Made by a program: the position numbers and the translations under genes. Below, one piece after another: positions 9,097-20,648 of a stretch of 64,000 bases of DNA. Position 1 is the first letter of the stretch. Each line of letters begins with the position of its first letter. Source of the DNA: Elephas maximus indicus (Eukaryota; Chordata; Mammalia; Proboscidea; Elephantidae); assembly GCF_024166365.1 (NCBI RefSeq), contig NC_064820.1, positions 144,232,001-144,296,000 of the forward strand, read 5' to 3'. The notes beneath the pieces are model-generated. The model was not told the DNA's origin, did not search any database, and saw nothing but the letters and a program-made list of their open reading frames with translations.

Positions 9097-11565
9097 TAAT
9101 TTGACTGTGTTTTAGCACTGTTAAAGCACGAATTGGTAACAGTTGTTTCATAAATGAGCACTGTTGTGATAACACCAGCATTCATTTAGCTTGATATCAT
9201 CGTGCTGTCATTGGCTAAAGCATTATAAGCATCAAATTTACAGGATTGGTTTCCCAGTATTTAATATAAATATACCATATAATATATTGTTTGCGAATTA
9301 CTGAGAAATGTAATGTCATATTCAGATTTCTAAAATTGTTTGCCAAAGGCTTACTATCCATTCTGGTTTTGTTTGCTGTTGGGTGTTGGTGATTGAGTTA
9401 ACTGTTTTTCAGTGATGTCTGTATACTTTACTGGTTTGTGAATTTTATACAACCGAAGGTCTTTTTTTCCCCTGCTTCCTTCTCCAAGCTTTGCTCCTGT
9501 TTCCACTTTAGTTTTGCTTAATCATTTCTACTTACCAGTTTTTTTCCCCTTATGGCCCCTTGCTAGGTTGTACAAACTTTATGGACTTGTTACCATTTGC
9601 ATTTACCATAAGTGCTTTATCTTCTCTATGCACTGGCTTAAACTTGACTGTTGTATGTTAGCATATTTTCTATGCAGCAGTTGGGCAACTTCAACTCAAA
9701 ACACTTTTTTTACGTTTGTTACAAAGCTCGTCTTATGAAAGTACACTGTAGCATGACAGTTTTTAGAGCTACGGGTTAGCTGTCTGAACCCAAGGTTTGT
9801 TTTTTTTTTCCTTCACATCTGAGATTTCTTTCTGTAATCCACTGAAATTATTGTGTGCTAAATTTGGGAAACAAATCTATTCTAACTCATTAACCCAGTT
9901 TAAATTTAGGTCTGTCGTCTTAATATATCATGCAGTAAAAGAAAGAGTCTTTATAAAGTGACCCACCTTTCATGCTGCTCCAGCGTTGTCCTGCTTGTGC
10001 TGATGGTGTGATTAGGTGTAAAGAATTTGCTTAAATTTAACCTCAGAGTTTATCACACAGCATAATGAGTCACGTTGAAATATTCAGTAACGAAACTGCA
10101 AATCACTTTTAGTTACAAAAAGAGCTAAAGCATGTCAGTGGCATGATGCTTGCCAAGCCAGGTCTAGGCGTCTAGGATAATTAAAATATTTTAGTACGCG
10201 ATTTACTGCCATAGTATCAAAGGTCAGTAACAGTGTTCTTTCTTTCTTCAAGCTTAAGTATACCTTTAAAAATAACTTGCATGAATTACATTCGTCTCAA
10301 TTATTTGTCACCATAGTTAACCACAAAAGGTTGCAGTGCTTCCTATTCCCTTACTGAAAGTTAGCATTTTTATTTTTCGTTTTATTTTATTTAACAGCTT
10401 TGCTAATGCCACAGAAAGGGCTCTTTTAACTTAAGAAAAGACAAATGAAAAGGACTAAAAAAGATTCAGGTAATTATCATTCAGCACTTTATTGTTATTC
10501 AGAATAAATTTTTTGATGGCATATTTGCCCTGCATATGTCTTAATGAAATTGTTCTGAATAAAAAGCTTCTTATTGATTTAAGAAAAATTCAGCTTACCT
10601 GTGAGTTTAATGAGCTGGATCACTCACTCGGGTTTTTGTGTTCACATTTTATTCTGAGGGTTGATGTAATGGTATTTAAGTAGTCAACATTGCAAATAGT
10701 CAAGTTAGATTTGTCTTCATTTTTAGTCAATTAAAAAAACTTTTAATGAAGAGTAGTAGATAAATAAAAGAGCAGACTTTTTGGTTAAACAATTGAGGTT
10801 TAATTTTTTTTTAAAAGCTATCCTTACCCATTTTACTAGGTTGTAAATTTAATTTCACCTTTGAAAATGGTGGATTGGATATAAATGGGTACTTTCCAAC
10901 CTCTTAGTGAAGAGATTTTAATATCTCTTATGTACCATGGGCAAATTTGATTAAATATTTGAGCTGCCACATATATTAAGAATAGTTTATTATTTAGGTA
11001 GATAGTCTAGAAATCAGACATCAGTATTTTGGAATCACCTGCCTCTAACCTGTGGTATGAGAATTATATATGCACAACTGCTTTTTTAGAAAGGAAAACT
11101 TTACAAGTACAGTACATTTACCTTAGCTGATCTCAATAATTTGGGGTTAAAAGATGAGCAGTTGGATTTTTACATGATTTAATATTTCTTCATTTTGGGG
11201 GGAGGGAGAGGAGAGTTTACATGTTCTTATAGTAAGGCCCATCTCACACTGTTTTACAGGTGATCCTGAATTGTGCAACTGTATTATAAAATAAGGGTTT
11301 CTTTAAATAGTATTCTTCCACTGCTAAAAATTGGTAACGTACAACTGTTCTTCAGTCTGGGTAACTGAGATGCCTTATGTCAATTAGGATATAATTTTCA
11401 CTTCTGTGTTTGCCATTTCCCCAAATACCACTGGGAGTTCTTGAAAAAGAAGTTAGATTAACAGCTCAAAATTGTCCATGATTTTATTTTAAAGGGGGTT
11501 GGTTAATGTGACCTCAAACACTGATAAGGCCTTCAGAAAGTATTCTCAAAATTATTGTGAGACTG

Positions 11566-11576
11566 AATAAAATAAA
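11566..11576 (+). promoter_or_regulatory. FEM1C: candidate proximal poly(A) signal (two overlapping AATAAA)
   Basis: 'gaataaaataaaatattt' contains two overlapping canonical hexamers. Usage cannot be judged from sequence alone. Confidence 0.35.
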
Positions 11577-12407
11577 ATATTTAAATTTGTTATTTTTATA
11601 AACCACAGATGAGTAAATTTAATATTTACCGAGGTAATTGTACTGATTTGAGTCAAAGTATATACTGTAGCATGGTGTTGACTGGAGTTACTGTGTAAGT
11701 TTTGAGTACATGTCTACAAAAATGTCCTGTTGAGGCCTGCTGAATTTTGTATGTTCCGCGATTGATCTTTTTTGTAAAAAAAAAAAAAAAAAGTCATTTC
11801 ACTCAGATTGGATTCCAGTCTGTGTTATAAAGATAAGTGAATTATAGTTTAAAAATAGTCATTTTCTTGTCCATAAATCTGGCAGGGACATAAGCCCAAC
11901 TCAGCAAAAGATAATTTAATGCTCTTTATGATTTTGAAGTTAAGCATTTGCTCACTAGTAAGGTGATACTTTAATGTGTAACATTAAAAAAAAAAAAATA
12001 GAGACTCCCATCTACTGTGATTTGGGAAAGTTGTTTAAATTATATTTGAAAAATAACTCTTTAAAATCATATGCCCAGAAGAAACCTTAGGCTGAACTTA
12101 TAATAATCCTTCTTTATTTTCTCAGACTTGTGGAGGCCAGATGAGATAATAACCATATTCTCGTACACTGTAACAGCAGCATTATTTGTTTGGAACTTTA
12201 ACCATTCTAAAGTTAAATACTAAGGAAACTAAAATTGCTCATCATCTTTTGTTTTTATTTTTACCCTCATATCACTAAACAGCTAGTTTCTCTCCCTTTT
12301 GTCAGTTCCCATTGTGTATCTTTCAAAAGAAGTACTGTATTCAGATGCCAGCCAATGAATTGTCATACAGTGGAAAATGATATGCCACAACATTCACTGT
12401 AAGGTTT

Positions 12408-12413
12408 AATAAA
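12408..12413 (+). promoter_or_regulatory. FEM1C: candidate distal poly(A) signal (AATAAA)
   Basis: AATAAA sits in 'ggtttaataaaattaaattt'; a T/GT-rich stretch (ttgattggtgttatcttagt) lies about 50 bp downstream, as expected for a cleavage/polyadenylation site. This is the best candidate for the main end of the FEM1C mRNA. AATAAA-like sequence at 12649 (ctaataaaaatatgg) is a weaker alternative. Confidence 0.6.
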
Positions 12414-12430
12414 ATTAAATTTGCACCAAA

Positions 12431-12829
12431 TATAAGTATATTCTTATTAACTCTTGATACTTGATTGGTGTTATCTTAGTGCATATGATAGTGGACTCCT
12501 GGACTCCTGCCTCAGAAAACACCTAATTGGTAATTTATGGCCGGTTAGAACTTAGAGATAGTATTTATTATTAATACTTCTGTATAAAAAACAAAGATGA
12601 TTTAGGTACAGTTCATTCTAAATGTTCTTCAGTAAAGAACACAAAATCTAATAAAAATATGGGAAGACTTTTGTTATCAAATACGTAGGACAGCTGCTTG
12701 TAACTCTCGTTCTTGTTTCTTAACTAGTTTGATACTAAGTGTGATTACAAGTACATCAGAAATATATAACTATGAAGGTAAGTTTATAAATTTATTTCCA
12801 TTACTTTTGTAAAATCTAGGTAGTCTTGG
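12431..12829. other. downstream flank of FEM1C, nothing recognised
   Basis: About 400 bp of AT-rich single-copy-looking sequence between the inferred poly(A) site and the first transposon. It contains a second weak AATAAA (12649) but no coding potential. Confidence 0.5.
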
Positions 12830-15505
12830 GTATCAGAACAAGATGGTGAAGTGAGTGAACATTCCCGTTTACTCCCCCCACAACTAACCCACTAAACAAC
12901 AAAAACAAGCACAGGCCAAGACCTCAGACCTCTGGATGGCAACTGAGGTGTTGGAGAGTTGGATGAGTCTAGAAGCAGGAGAGGAGGAGCACAGATGGTA
13001 CAGAAGCTGGGAGAACCTACCCGCTAACATCTGGAGCACTTGCTCATTGCAGCCATTTTTGGGACAGGGCTGGGCAATACCCCAAACAGGGAACACAGAA
13101 AGAGAGCTAAATAAAGCTATAACCTGATATTTTTAAGGCAACACAGATTTCCTCACAATTAGGAGGGTGTGACAGGAGACTGGTACTGTGAGAGAGTGCT
13201 GTTGAATCTTGCTGAGACCTGAGATGGACAGGTGTTAGGACTAGAAGGAGCAGCAAGTGGGGAATACATCAGATGGGCAACACAGAGGGAAATTGCTGGC
13301 TCCCTGCCCACAGTGGGACATCATGGGAGAGCCTGTTCGGGGGGCCTGTGAGGGGGAAAAAAGAGCTCCCCACCTTTATTACAGGAAAGTTGAGCACCAC
13401 TGCTTATGTCAGCATCTGCAACCAGCTAGAGCCACCCCACACGTACATGTCGAAATCCAGAAATCAATCATCCAGAACACCTGAATCAGCACTGAAAAAA
13501 ACATAAGGATAAGAATGCCTTCTAGGCTCTGAGGACAAGATACCACACCAACTGCCGTTGGGTCAATTCTGGATCATAGTGACCCTGTGGGGTGGGATGG
13601 AGCTGCCCCGTGGGGTTCTGAGGGCCATGAGTCTTTGTGGAGGCACATTGCCATATCTTTCTCCTGCAGAGTGGCTGGTGGGTGCGGGCTGCCAGCCTAC
13701 CAGTTGGCAGTCAGGTGCTTGGCAGCTGTGCAACCGGGACACACAATCAGAAAAAATTTCCCACAAAAACCAGAATACAGAGTTTAAAGTAAAAAATATA
13801 ACAAAGGCCCAAGTTAAAAAAAAAAAAAAATCACAGGAGAAGAAACGCCAATCAAAAGCAAAACATGAAGAGGTGGAAATTTCTACTTTAGGAGCAAGAC
13901 TAACAAAAAAAAACTGATAATTTTCAAACAATACTGCTAAATATGTCTAAAGAAAGCAAAAAACACAGAGAACAAACTAGCAGAGATTAGGAAACAAATG
14001 GAAGAATAAAATGAGAGACTTAAAGAAATTGAAAACAAAACAAAAAAAACCACTGTAACTGAAGAATAAAGCAGCTGGATTAGAAAAAAACGAGAAACAA
14101 CAATAGAATACGCAGAAAGTAGGATAAATGAACTAGAAAACAAAAAAACTGAATTTATGAAGTCTCAAGAGAAACAAAAGAACAAAGAAAAGGAAACTAA
14201 CCCAAATGGAAATAGGGGATTCAATTAAGAAATCGAACATTAGAATTATTGGAATACCAGAGTACCATTATAGCAATAAAGGCATGGAAAGAATTTTCCA
14301 AGGAAGAGAGAATTTCCCAGACCCAGAGAACCAATCCTGCAAATACAAGAAGCTATGCAAATCTCAATTAGAAGAAACACAAAAAGATCAACTCTGCAAC
14401 ATATCCTAATAACATTTTTGCAAATCAAAGACAAGGAGTTCCAAAAGCAGAAGGAGAAAAATGCAATATAACACACCAAGGGTCTTTCATAAGACCCCAG
14501 AAACCCTAGAGGCCAAAAGGCAATGGAGTGACATATATAAAATACTAAACAAAAGCAACTACCAACCACGAATTCTTTACCCAGCGAAGTTGTCATTCAA
14601 AAATGAGGGGGAAATCAAAAACATTCCCAAAGAAACAGAAGCTGTGGGAATTTGCCACTACCAGACCAACGTTGCAAGTATTACTCAAGGGAGCATTCCA
14701 AATGGGAAGACAAAGCATTAAATATTTGTACCTGTACATGGGGTAGGGGGTGCAGGGTGGATAAAAATAAAAAATAAAAGCAAGAAAGCTCTCCAAAAAA
14801 TGCAACAAAATGGGCAGTCATAATGACCCAAGTGTATGATATTTTCAGGGTATAAACTCGATAATTAAACACCGTGAACAATACAACACCAAGTTTGTAA
14901 GAAATAAATACAAAGTAAACATCAAATACATGTTGTATATTGATGTTAATGGAGGCACATCAACAGAAATGAGGGATAGAGAAGCATATCAGCAATAGAT
15001 TTAATATGTTGAGGCTGTATGTTGACTTCTTCATATGTTAAATGTTGTTGCACTTCTAAGTTGTGAAAAGTAGTATATGTGGGCCACTAAGAAATCACTG
15101 AGAAAAAACACTGGGAAGAAGGAAAAAGGGAAAAAGTCTCATCACGAGAAAGCAGCCAAACACAAAAACAGAAAAATCAGAATAAAAAAACAATGAACAT
15201 ATGAAACACTTAAAAAAAAACAAATAACAAAATGAGTGAAGTAGACAGTTTTCAGTAATACCCTGAAATGTAAATGGTCTGAACACCCCATGCAAAAGGC
15301 AGAGAGTGGCAGAATGGACAAAAAAAAAAAAAAAATTTGCTGTCTACAAGAAACACCTTAAACATAAGGACACAAACATACTGAAGATAAAAGGACATAC
15401 TTTAGGGATCTAAAAATAATGAAACAAACAGACAAATGTACACATATGTTCATTCCTGCTTTATTCACAATAGCAAGTAAATGGAAATGAATGAAGTGCC
15501 CTCAT
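12830..15505 (+). mobile_element. L1/HAL1-type element (5' UTR, broken ORF1, ORF2 stub, 3' end)
   Basis: It starts 'tcagaacaagatggtgaagt', a typical L1 5' UTR motif, followed by GC-richer leader to about 13740. An A-rich, Lys/Glu/Gln-rich ORF1-like region with many stops covers 13760-14400. Next comes the post-ORF1 module 'gaggccaaaaggcaatggag', 'accacgaattctttacccag'. At 15245-15420 the reading VNGLNTPCKRQRVAEW, then CCLQET..KHKDT, matches the very start of L1 ORF2 (endonuclease). The sequence then jumps to an L1 3' motif (ttcacaatagcaagtaaatgg), so almost all of ORF2 is absent. That ORF1-plus-stub layout is that of half-L1 (HAL1). An AfroSINE is nested at 13543-13741. Confidence 0.7.
13543..13741 (-). 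mobile_element. AfroSINE (long form), nested in the L1/HAL1 element
   Basis: On + it reads 'ccgttgggtcaattctggatca', then 'gagctgccccgtggggttct', the long-form block 'ttgccatatctttctcctgc', 'gagtggctggtgggtgcggg' and the complement of the tRNA head. It is more GC-rich and more diverged than most copies, and the head is damaged. Confidence 0.7.
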
Positions 15506-16248
15506 GCATCTATCAGGTTGTGCTGTGGGGGGTTGCATGTTGCTATGATGCTGGAAGCTATGCAACTGGTATTCAAAAACTAGGAGGGTCACCCATGGCA
15601 GATAGGTTTCAGCTGGCCTTCCAGACTAAGACTAGGAAGAAGGACCTGGCAGTCTACTTCTGAAAAGAATTAGCCAGTAAAAACCTTATGAATAGCAGCA
15701 GAACATTGTTATAGAGCTAGAAGATGAGCCCTTCAGGTTGGAAGGCACTCAAAAGACAACTGGGGAACAACTGCTTCCTCAAAGTAGAGTCGACTTCAAT
15801 GATGTGGATGGAGTCAAGCTTTTGGGACCTTCATTTGCTGGTGTGGCATGACTCAAAATGAGAAGAAACAACTGAAAACACGCATCAGTAATTGAATGTA
15901 GAATGTACGAAGTATAAATCTAGGAAAATTGGAAATCGTCAAAAATGAAATGGAATGCATAAGCATCAATATGCTGGGCATTAGTGATCTGAGATGGACT
16001 GGTATTGGCCATTTTTAATTGTGTTGGGAGTGAAATATTGAAGAGGAATGGCATTGCATTTATCATCAAAAAGAACATTTCAAGATCTATCCTGATGTAT
16101 AATGCTGTAAGTGATAGATAATATTCATACACCTATAAGGAAGACCAGTTAATACGACTATTATTCAAATTTATGCACCAATCACTAAGGCCTAAGATGA
16201 AGAAATTGAAGATTTTAACCAACTTCTGCAGTCTGAAATTGATCGAAC

Positions 16249-16611
16249 ATGCAATCAGGATCATTGATAATTACTGCGGATTGGAACGTGGAAGTTAGAA
16301 ACAAAGAAGGATCAGTAGTTGGAAAGCATGGCCTTGGTGATAGAAACGATGCCAAAAATTGCATGATAGAATTTTGCAAGACCGACTTCTTCACTGCAAA
16401 TACCTTTTTTCACCAACATAAATGGCAACTATACACATGGACCTCGCCAGATGGAATACACAGGAATCAAATTGACTACATTTGTGGGAAGAGGCGATGG
16501 AAAAGCTCAATATCATCAGTCAGGACAGGGCCAGGGATCAGCCGCAGAACAGACCATCAATTACTCATATGCAAGTTCAAGTTGAAACTGAAGAAAATTA
16601 GAACAAGTTGA
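16249..16611 (+). pseudogene. RTE endonuclease fragment (C-terminal half)
   Basis: The open 120-residue segment contains ITADWNVEVRNKEG near the N-terminus, IDYICGKRRWKSSI, and RTDHQLLICKFKLKLK near the end. These correspond to the GDWN, (I)DY and (S)DH boxes of exonuclease/endonuclease/phosphatase-fold LINE endonucleases that nick target DNA. The true N-terminal half lies upstream (about 15940-16240) in other frames, so the gene is frameshifted and dead. Confidence 0.85.
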
Positions 16612-16682
16612 CGAGAGCCAAAGTATGACCTTGAGTATATCCCACCTAAATCTAGAGACATCTCAAAAATAGATTTGGCACG

Positions 16683-18181
16683 TTGAACACTAATGACCAA
16701 AGACCAGACGAGTTGTGGAATGACATCAAGGACATCATACATGAAGAGAGGAAGAGGTCATTAAAAAGACAGGAGAGAAAGAAAAGACCAAAATGCATAT
16801 CAGAAGAGACTCTGAAACTTGCTCTTGAATGTCAAGTAGCTAAAGCAAAAGAAAGAAATGATGAAAGAGTTGAAGTTTTCAAAGGGTGGCTCGAGAGGAC
16901 AAAGTATTTTAACGACATGTGCAAAGATCAGGAGATGGAAAACCAAAAGGGAAGAACACGCTCTGCATTTCTCAAGCTGAAAAAACTGAAGAAAAAATTC
17001 AAACCTCGAGTTGCAATATTGAAGGATTCTATAGGGAAAATATTAAACAACTCAGGAAGCATCAAAACAAGGTGGAAGGACAATGCAGGGTCACTATTCC
17101 AAAAAGAATTGGTTGACGTTCAACCATTTCAGGAGGTACCGCCTGAGCAGGAACCAATGGTACTGAAGGAAAAAGTCTAAGCTGCATTGAAGGCGTGGGG
17201 GAAAAACAAGTCTACAGGAATTGATGGAATACCAATTGAGATGTTTCCACAAACAGGGGCAGTGCTGGAAGTACTCTCTTGTCTATGCCAAGAAATTTGG
17301 AAGACAGATACCTGGCCAACTGACTGAAAGAGATCTATATTTATGCTTATTCCCAAGAAAGGTGATCCCACTGAAAGCAGGAATTATCAAAAAATATCAT
17401 TAATGTCACACACAAGTAAAATTTTGCTGAAGATCATACAGCTGCAGCAGTATATTGACAGGGAACTACCAGAAATTCAAGCTGGATTCAGAAGAGGACA
17501 CGGAACCAGGGATATCATTGCTGATGTCAGATGGATCCTCACTGAAAGCAGAGAATTCCAGAAAGATGTTTACCTATGTTTTATTGACTATGCTTTGAGG
17601 GTCATAACAAATTATGGATAACATTGGGGAGAATGGGAATTCCAAAACAACTGTGCTCATGAGGAAACTGTACATAGACCAAGAGGCAGTCATTCCAATA
17701 GAACAAGGGGATACTGCATAATTTAAAGTCAGGAAAGGTGTGCATCAGTGTTGTATCCGTTCACCATACCTATTCAATCTGTATGCTGAGCAAATAATTG
17801 GAGAAGCTGGACTATATGAAGAAGAATGGGGCATCAGGATTGGAGGAAGACTCATTAACAACCTGCATTATGCATATGACACAACCTTGCTTGCTGAAAA
17901 TGAAGAGGACTAGAAGCACTTAACTGATGAAGATCAAAGACCACAGCCTTCAGTATGGATTACACCTCAACATAAAGAAAACAAAAATGCTCACAACGGG
18001 ACCAATAAGCAACATCATGATAAATGGAAAAAAGATTGAAGTTGTCAAGGATTTCATTTTACTTGGATCCACAATCAACACCCATGGAAGCAGCAGTCAA
18101 GAAATCAAAAGACGCATTGCGTTGGGTAAGTCTGCTTCAAAGGACCTCTTTAAAGTGTTGAAAAGCAAGATGTTACCTTGA
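16683..18181 (+). pseudogene. RTE linker and reverse transcriptase, broken into several frames
   Basis: Open pieces at 16683-17180 (Lys/Glu-rich linker with LKLALECQVAKAKERNDERV), 17343-17621 (RT fingers/palm, including QAGFRRGHGTRDIIADV and YLCFIDYA) and 17927-18181 (HLNIKKTKMLTTGPISN, the palm-thumb part) are in different frames or separated by stops. The YADD metal-binding box is altered to YAYD, removing one catalytic aspartate. Confidence 0.85.
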
Positions 18182-18726
18182 AGACTAAGGTGAGCCTGAT
18201 GCAAGCCATGGCATTTTCAATTGCCTCCTATGCATGTGAAAGCTGGGCAATGAAAAAAGACGACTGAAGAATTGACACCTTTGAATTGTGGTGTTGGGGA
18301 AGAATATTGAATATACCACAGACTGCCTTAAGAACAAACAAATCTGTTTTGGAAGAAGCATAATCAGAATGCTCCCTAGAAACAAGGATGGCAAGACTAC
18401 GTCTCATATACTTTGGACGTATTGTAAGGAGGGATCAGTCCCTGGAGAAGGACATCATGTTTGGTAAAGTGGAGGGTCAGTGAAAAAGAGGAAGACCCTC
18501 AGTGAGATGGATTGACCCAGTGGCTGCAACAATGGGCTCAAGAATAACAACGATTGTGAGGATGGCGCAGGGCAGGGCAGTGTTTTGTTCTGTTGTACAC
18601 AGGGTCGCTATGAGTCGGAACTGACTCGATAGCACCTAACAACGACAATGTCTAATATATTGATCTTCAAGCTCCTTAGAACCAGCCATTTTGCCAAAGT
18701 GCCTTGTTTCTTTAACTCAGGAATGT

Positions 18727-18800
18727 TATTTAGGATCCGGGTCTCTGGCACACATGGTGTCACCATGAGTCAGAACTCGACAGCAATTTATTTAGAATCC
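18727..18800. mobile_element. 50-bp collapsed AfroSINE with 12-bp target duplications
   Basis: The insert at 18739-18788 joins a SINE head (ggtctctggcacacatgg) directly to a SINE tail (caccatgagtcagaactcga, then cagcaa). It is flanked by TATTTAGGATCC (18727-18738) and TATTTAGAATCC (18789-18800), 11 of 12 identical. Sense is +. Confidence 0.7.
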
Positions 18801-19130
18801 AGGATTTGAGCTTTGGTTGTGCTTGTTGCTATTGCAGTGTCACTGCTTCTAGGCCTTCTCAGTGAACAGAGGTAAGAATCTTATCAATGTATACTAATCC
18901 ATGTATACATACATCTGTAATTACTTCCAAATCTACCTGTCTGTTTACATTTAAAGTAAACCTGAGTTCATTCTAATATCTCCAAGTCTAATCCAATGCC
19001 TCAGGGTTCATTGTAGCTTTCTCCCTTTGCTTATTTGTAACTTCTTACTCTGTCAATGATACACCTAACTCCCATTATCTACAATCTATTTACTTATATG
19101 TTCAACCATAATAAACATTGACATCCAGTT

Positions 19131-19658
19131 TTACCAGCACCATTTGTTAAAAAGACTGTCTTTTCCCCATTTGGTGGACTTTGGACCCTTGTTGAAAATC
19201 AGGTGACCATAGGTGGATGGATTTTCATCGGGGCTCTCAATTCTGTTCCATTGGTCAATGTATTGGTTGTTGTACCAGTACCAGGCTGTTTTGACTACTG
19301 TAGCTGTGTAGTAGGTTCTGAGGTCAGGTACTTTGTTCTTCTTCAATAGTACTTTACTTATCCGGGCCGTCTTCCTTTTCCATATAAAGTTAATGATTAG
19401 TTTTTCCATCTCTTTAAAGAATGTTGTTGGTATTTGGATCAGGATTACATGGAATTTGTTGATTGCTTTGGGTAGAATTGTCATTTTCACAGTGTTGAGT
19501 CTACCTATCCATAAGCACGGTATGTTTTTCCATTTATGTAGATCTCTTTTGGTTTCTTGCAGTAGTGTTTTGTAGTTTCTTTGTATAGGTCTTTTACATC
19601 CCTGGTTAAATTTATTCCTATGTAGTTTATTTTTTTTAGGGGCTATTACAAATGGCAT
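19131..19658 (-). pseudogene. L1 ORF2 fragment (region after the RT domain)
   Basis: The 175-residue frame includes [68 protein letters not shown] and [12 protein letters not shown], a series of blocks found in that order in the C-terminal half of mammalian L1 ORF2 proteins. It lacks the endonuclease and RT catalytic regions in this frame. Confidence 0.92.
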
Positions 19659-20648
19659 TGTTTTCCTGATTTCATTTTTATTATTTTTATTGGTGTATAG
19701 GAATCCAGCTGATTTTTGTATGTTTTCTTGTATCCTGCTACTCTGCTGTATCTTTCCATTAGTTCCAACAGTTTTCTCATGGAGTCTTTTGGGTTTTCTA
19801 TGTATAGTATCATATCATCCACAAATAGGGATAGTTTTATTTCTTCATTACCAATTTGGATGCCCTATATTTCTTTTTCTTGACTTATTGCTCTAGTTAG
19901 GACTTCCAGCACAATGTTAAATAGGAGTGGTGATAAAGGGCATCCTTGCCTTTTTCCTGTTCTCAAGGGGAGTTTTTTCAGCCTGTCTCCATTAAGAATT
20001 ATGTTGGCTGTTGGTTTTGTATAGATGCCCATTATTATGTTGAAGAATTTCTCTTCTATACCTATTTTATTGAGAGTTTTTTTCAGGAATGGGTGTTGGA
20101 CTTTGTCAAATGCCTTTTCTTTGTCAATTGAGATGACAATGTGATTCTTTTATTTATGTGGTGGTTTATGCTGATTGATCTTCTAATGTCGAACCATCCT
20201 TGCATACCTGGTATGAATCCTATTTGATCATGGTGTATTTTTTTTTTATGATGCTAATTTCAATGGGCTAGAATTTTGTTGAGAATTTTTGCATCTATAT
20301 TCCTAAGAGATACTGATTTATAGCTTTCTTTTTTTGTGGTGCCTTTGCCTGGTTTTGGTATCAGGGTTACGTTGACTTCATAGAATGAATTCGAAAGTAT
20401 CCCTTCCTTTTCTATGTTCTGAAATAGTTTGAGTAGTACTGGTGTAAGCTCTTCTCTAAAAATTTGGTAGAATTCTCTGGCGAAGCCACCTGGGCCAGGG
20501 CTTTTTTTTTATCGGGAGTTTTTTTTTTAATTACCTTGTTAATGTCTTCTCTTGTTATGGGTCTGTTCAGATTTTCAACATCATTTTGTATTATTTTGGG
20601 TAGGTCGTGTTTCCAGAAATTTGTCCATTTCCTCTAGGTTTGCAACAA

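Larger units (their letters stand above)
9097..12430 (+). other. FEM1C: FEM1C 3' untranslated region (end inferred)
   Basis: The stretch after the stop codon is AT-rich, contains no transposon I can recognise, and runs to a good poly(A) signal at 12408-12413. Earlier AATAAA hexamers at 10503-10508, 10558-10563, 11566-11571 and 11571-11576 could give shorter transcripts. The short open frames inside it (for example 9514-9738) have no support. The 3' end is inferred from the signal and the loss of 'clean' sequence after 12.8 kb, without transcript data. Confidence 0.7.
15500..18649 (+). mobile_element. RTE/BovB-type LINE, near full length, inactive (copy 1)
   Basis: About 3.15 kb. The apurinic-type endonuclease starts near 15955 (CISINMLGISDLRWTGIGHF) and continues at 16249-16611, where ADWN and, near its end, TDHQLL mark catalytic regions. 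A charged linker lies at 16683-17180. RT sequence includes LPEIQAGFRRGHGTRDIIAD at 17466-17525 and FIDYA. The catalytic YADD box reads YAYD at 17869-17880. Further RT sequence lies at 17927-18181, then a 3' domain ends 'tatgagtcggaactgactcg' and 'caacgacaatg'. Several frameshifts and stops break the frame. A second near full-length copy lies on - at 31005-34208. Confidence 0.9.
18700..20648 (-). mobile_element. L1 3' half (3' UTR plus ORF2 part), antisense
   Basis: On the - strand ORF2 reads from about 20648 down to 19131, followed by 3' UTR sequence to about 18700. The densest coding piece is at 19131-19658. The 5' side is truncated at 20648 within the RT region (complement of 'gtccatttcctctaggtttgc'). 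T-rich homopolymers at 20501-20510 and 20521-20530 are slippage indels in the frame. No target duplication was found. A collapsed SINE sits at 18739-18788. Confidence 0.85.

Noticed and set aside
13558-13931. Two overlapping frames of about 120 residues on opposite strands
   Set aside because: They cross the nested SINE and the A-rich L1 ORF1 relic; neither is a host gene.
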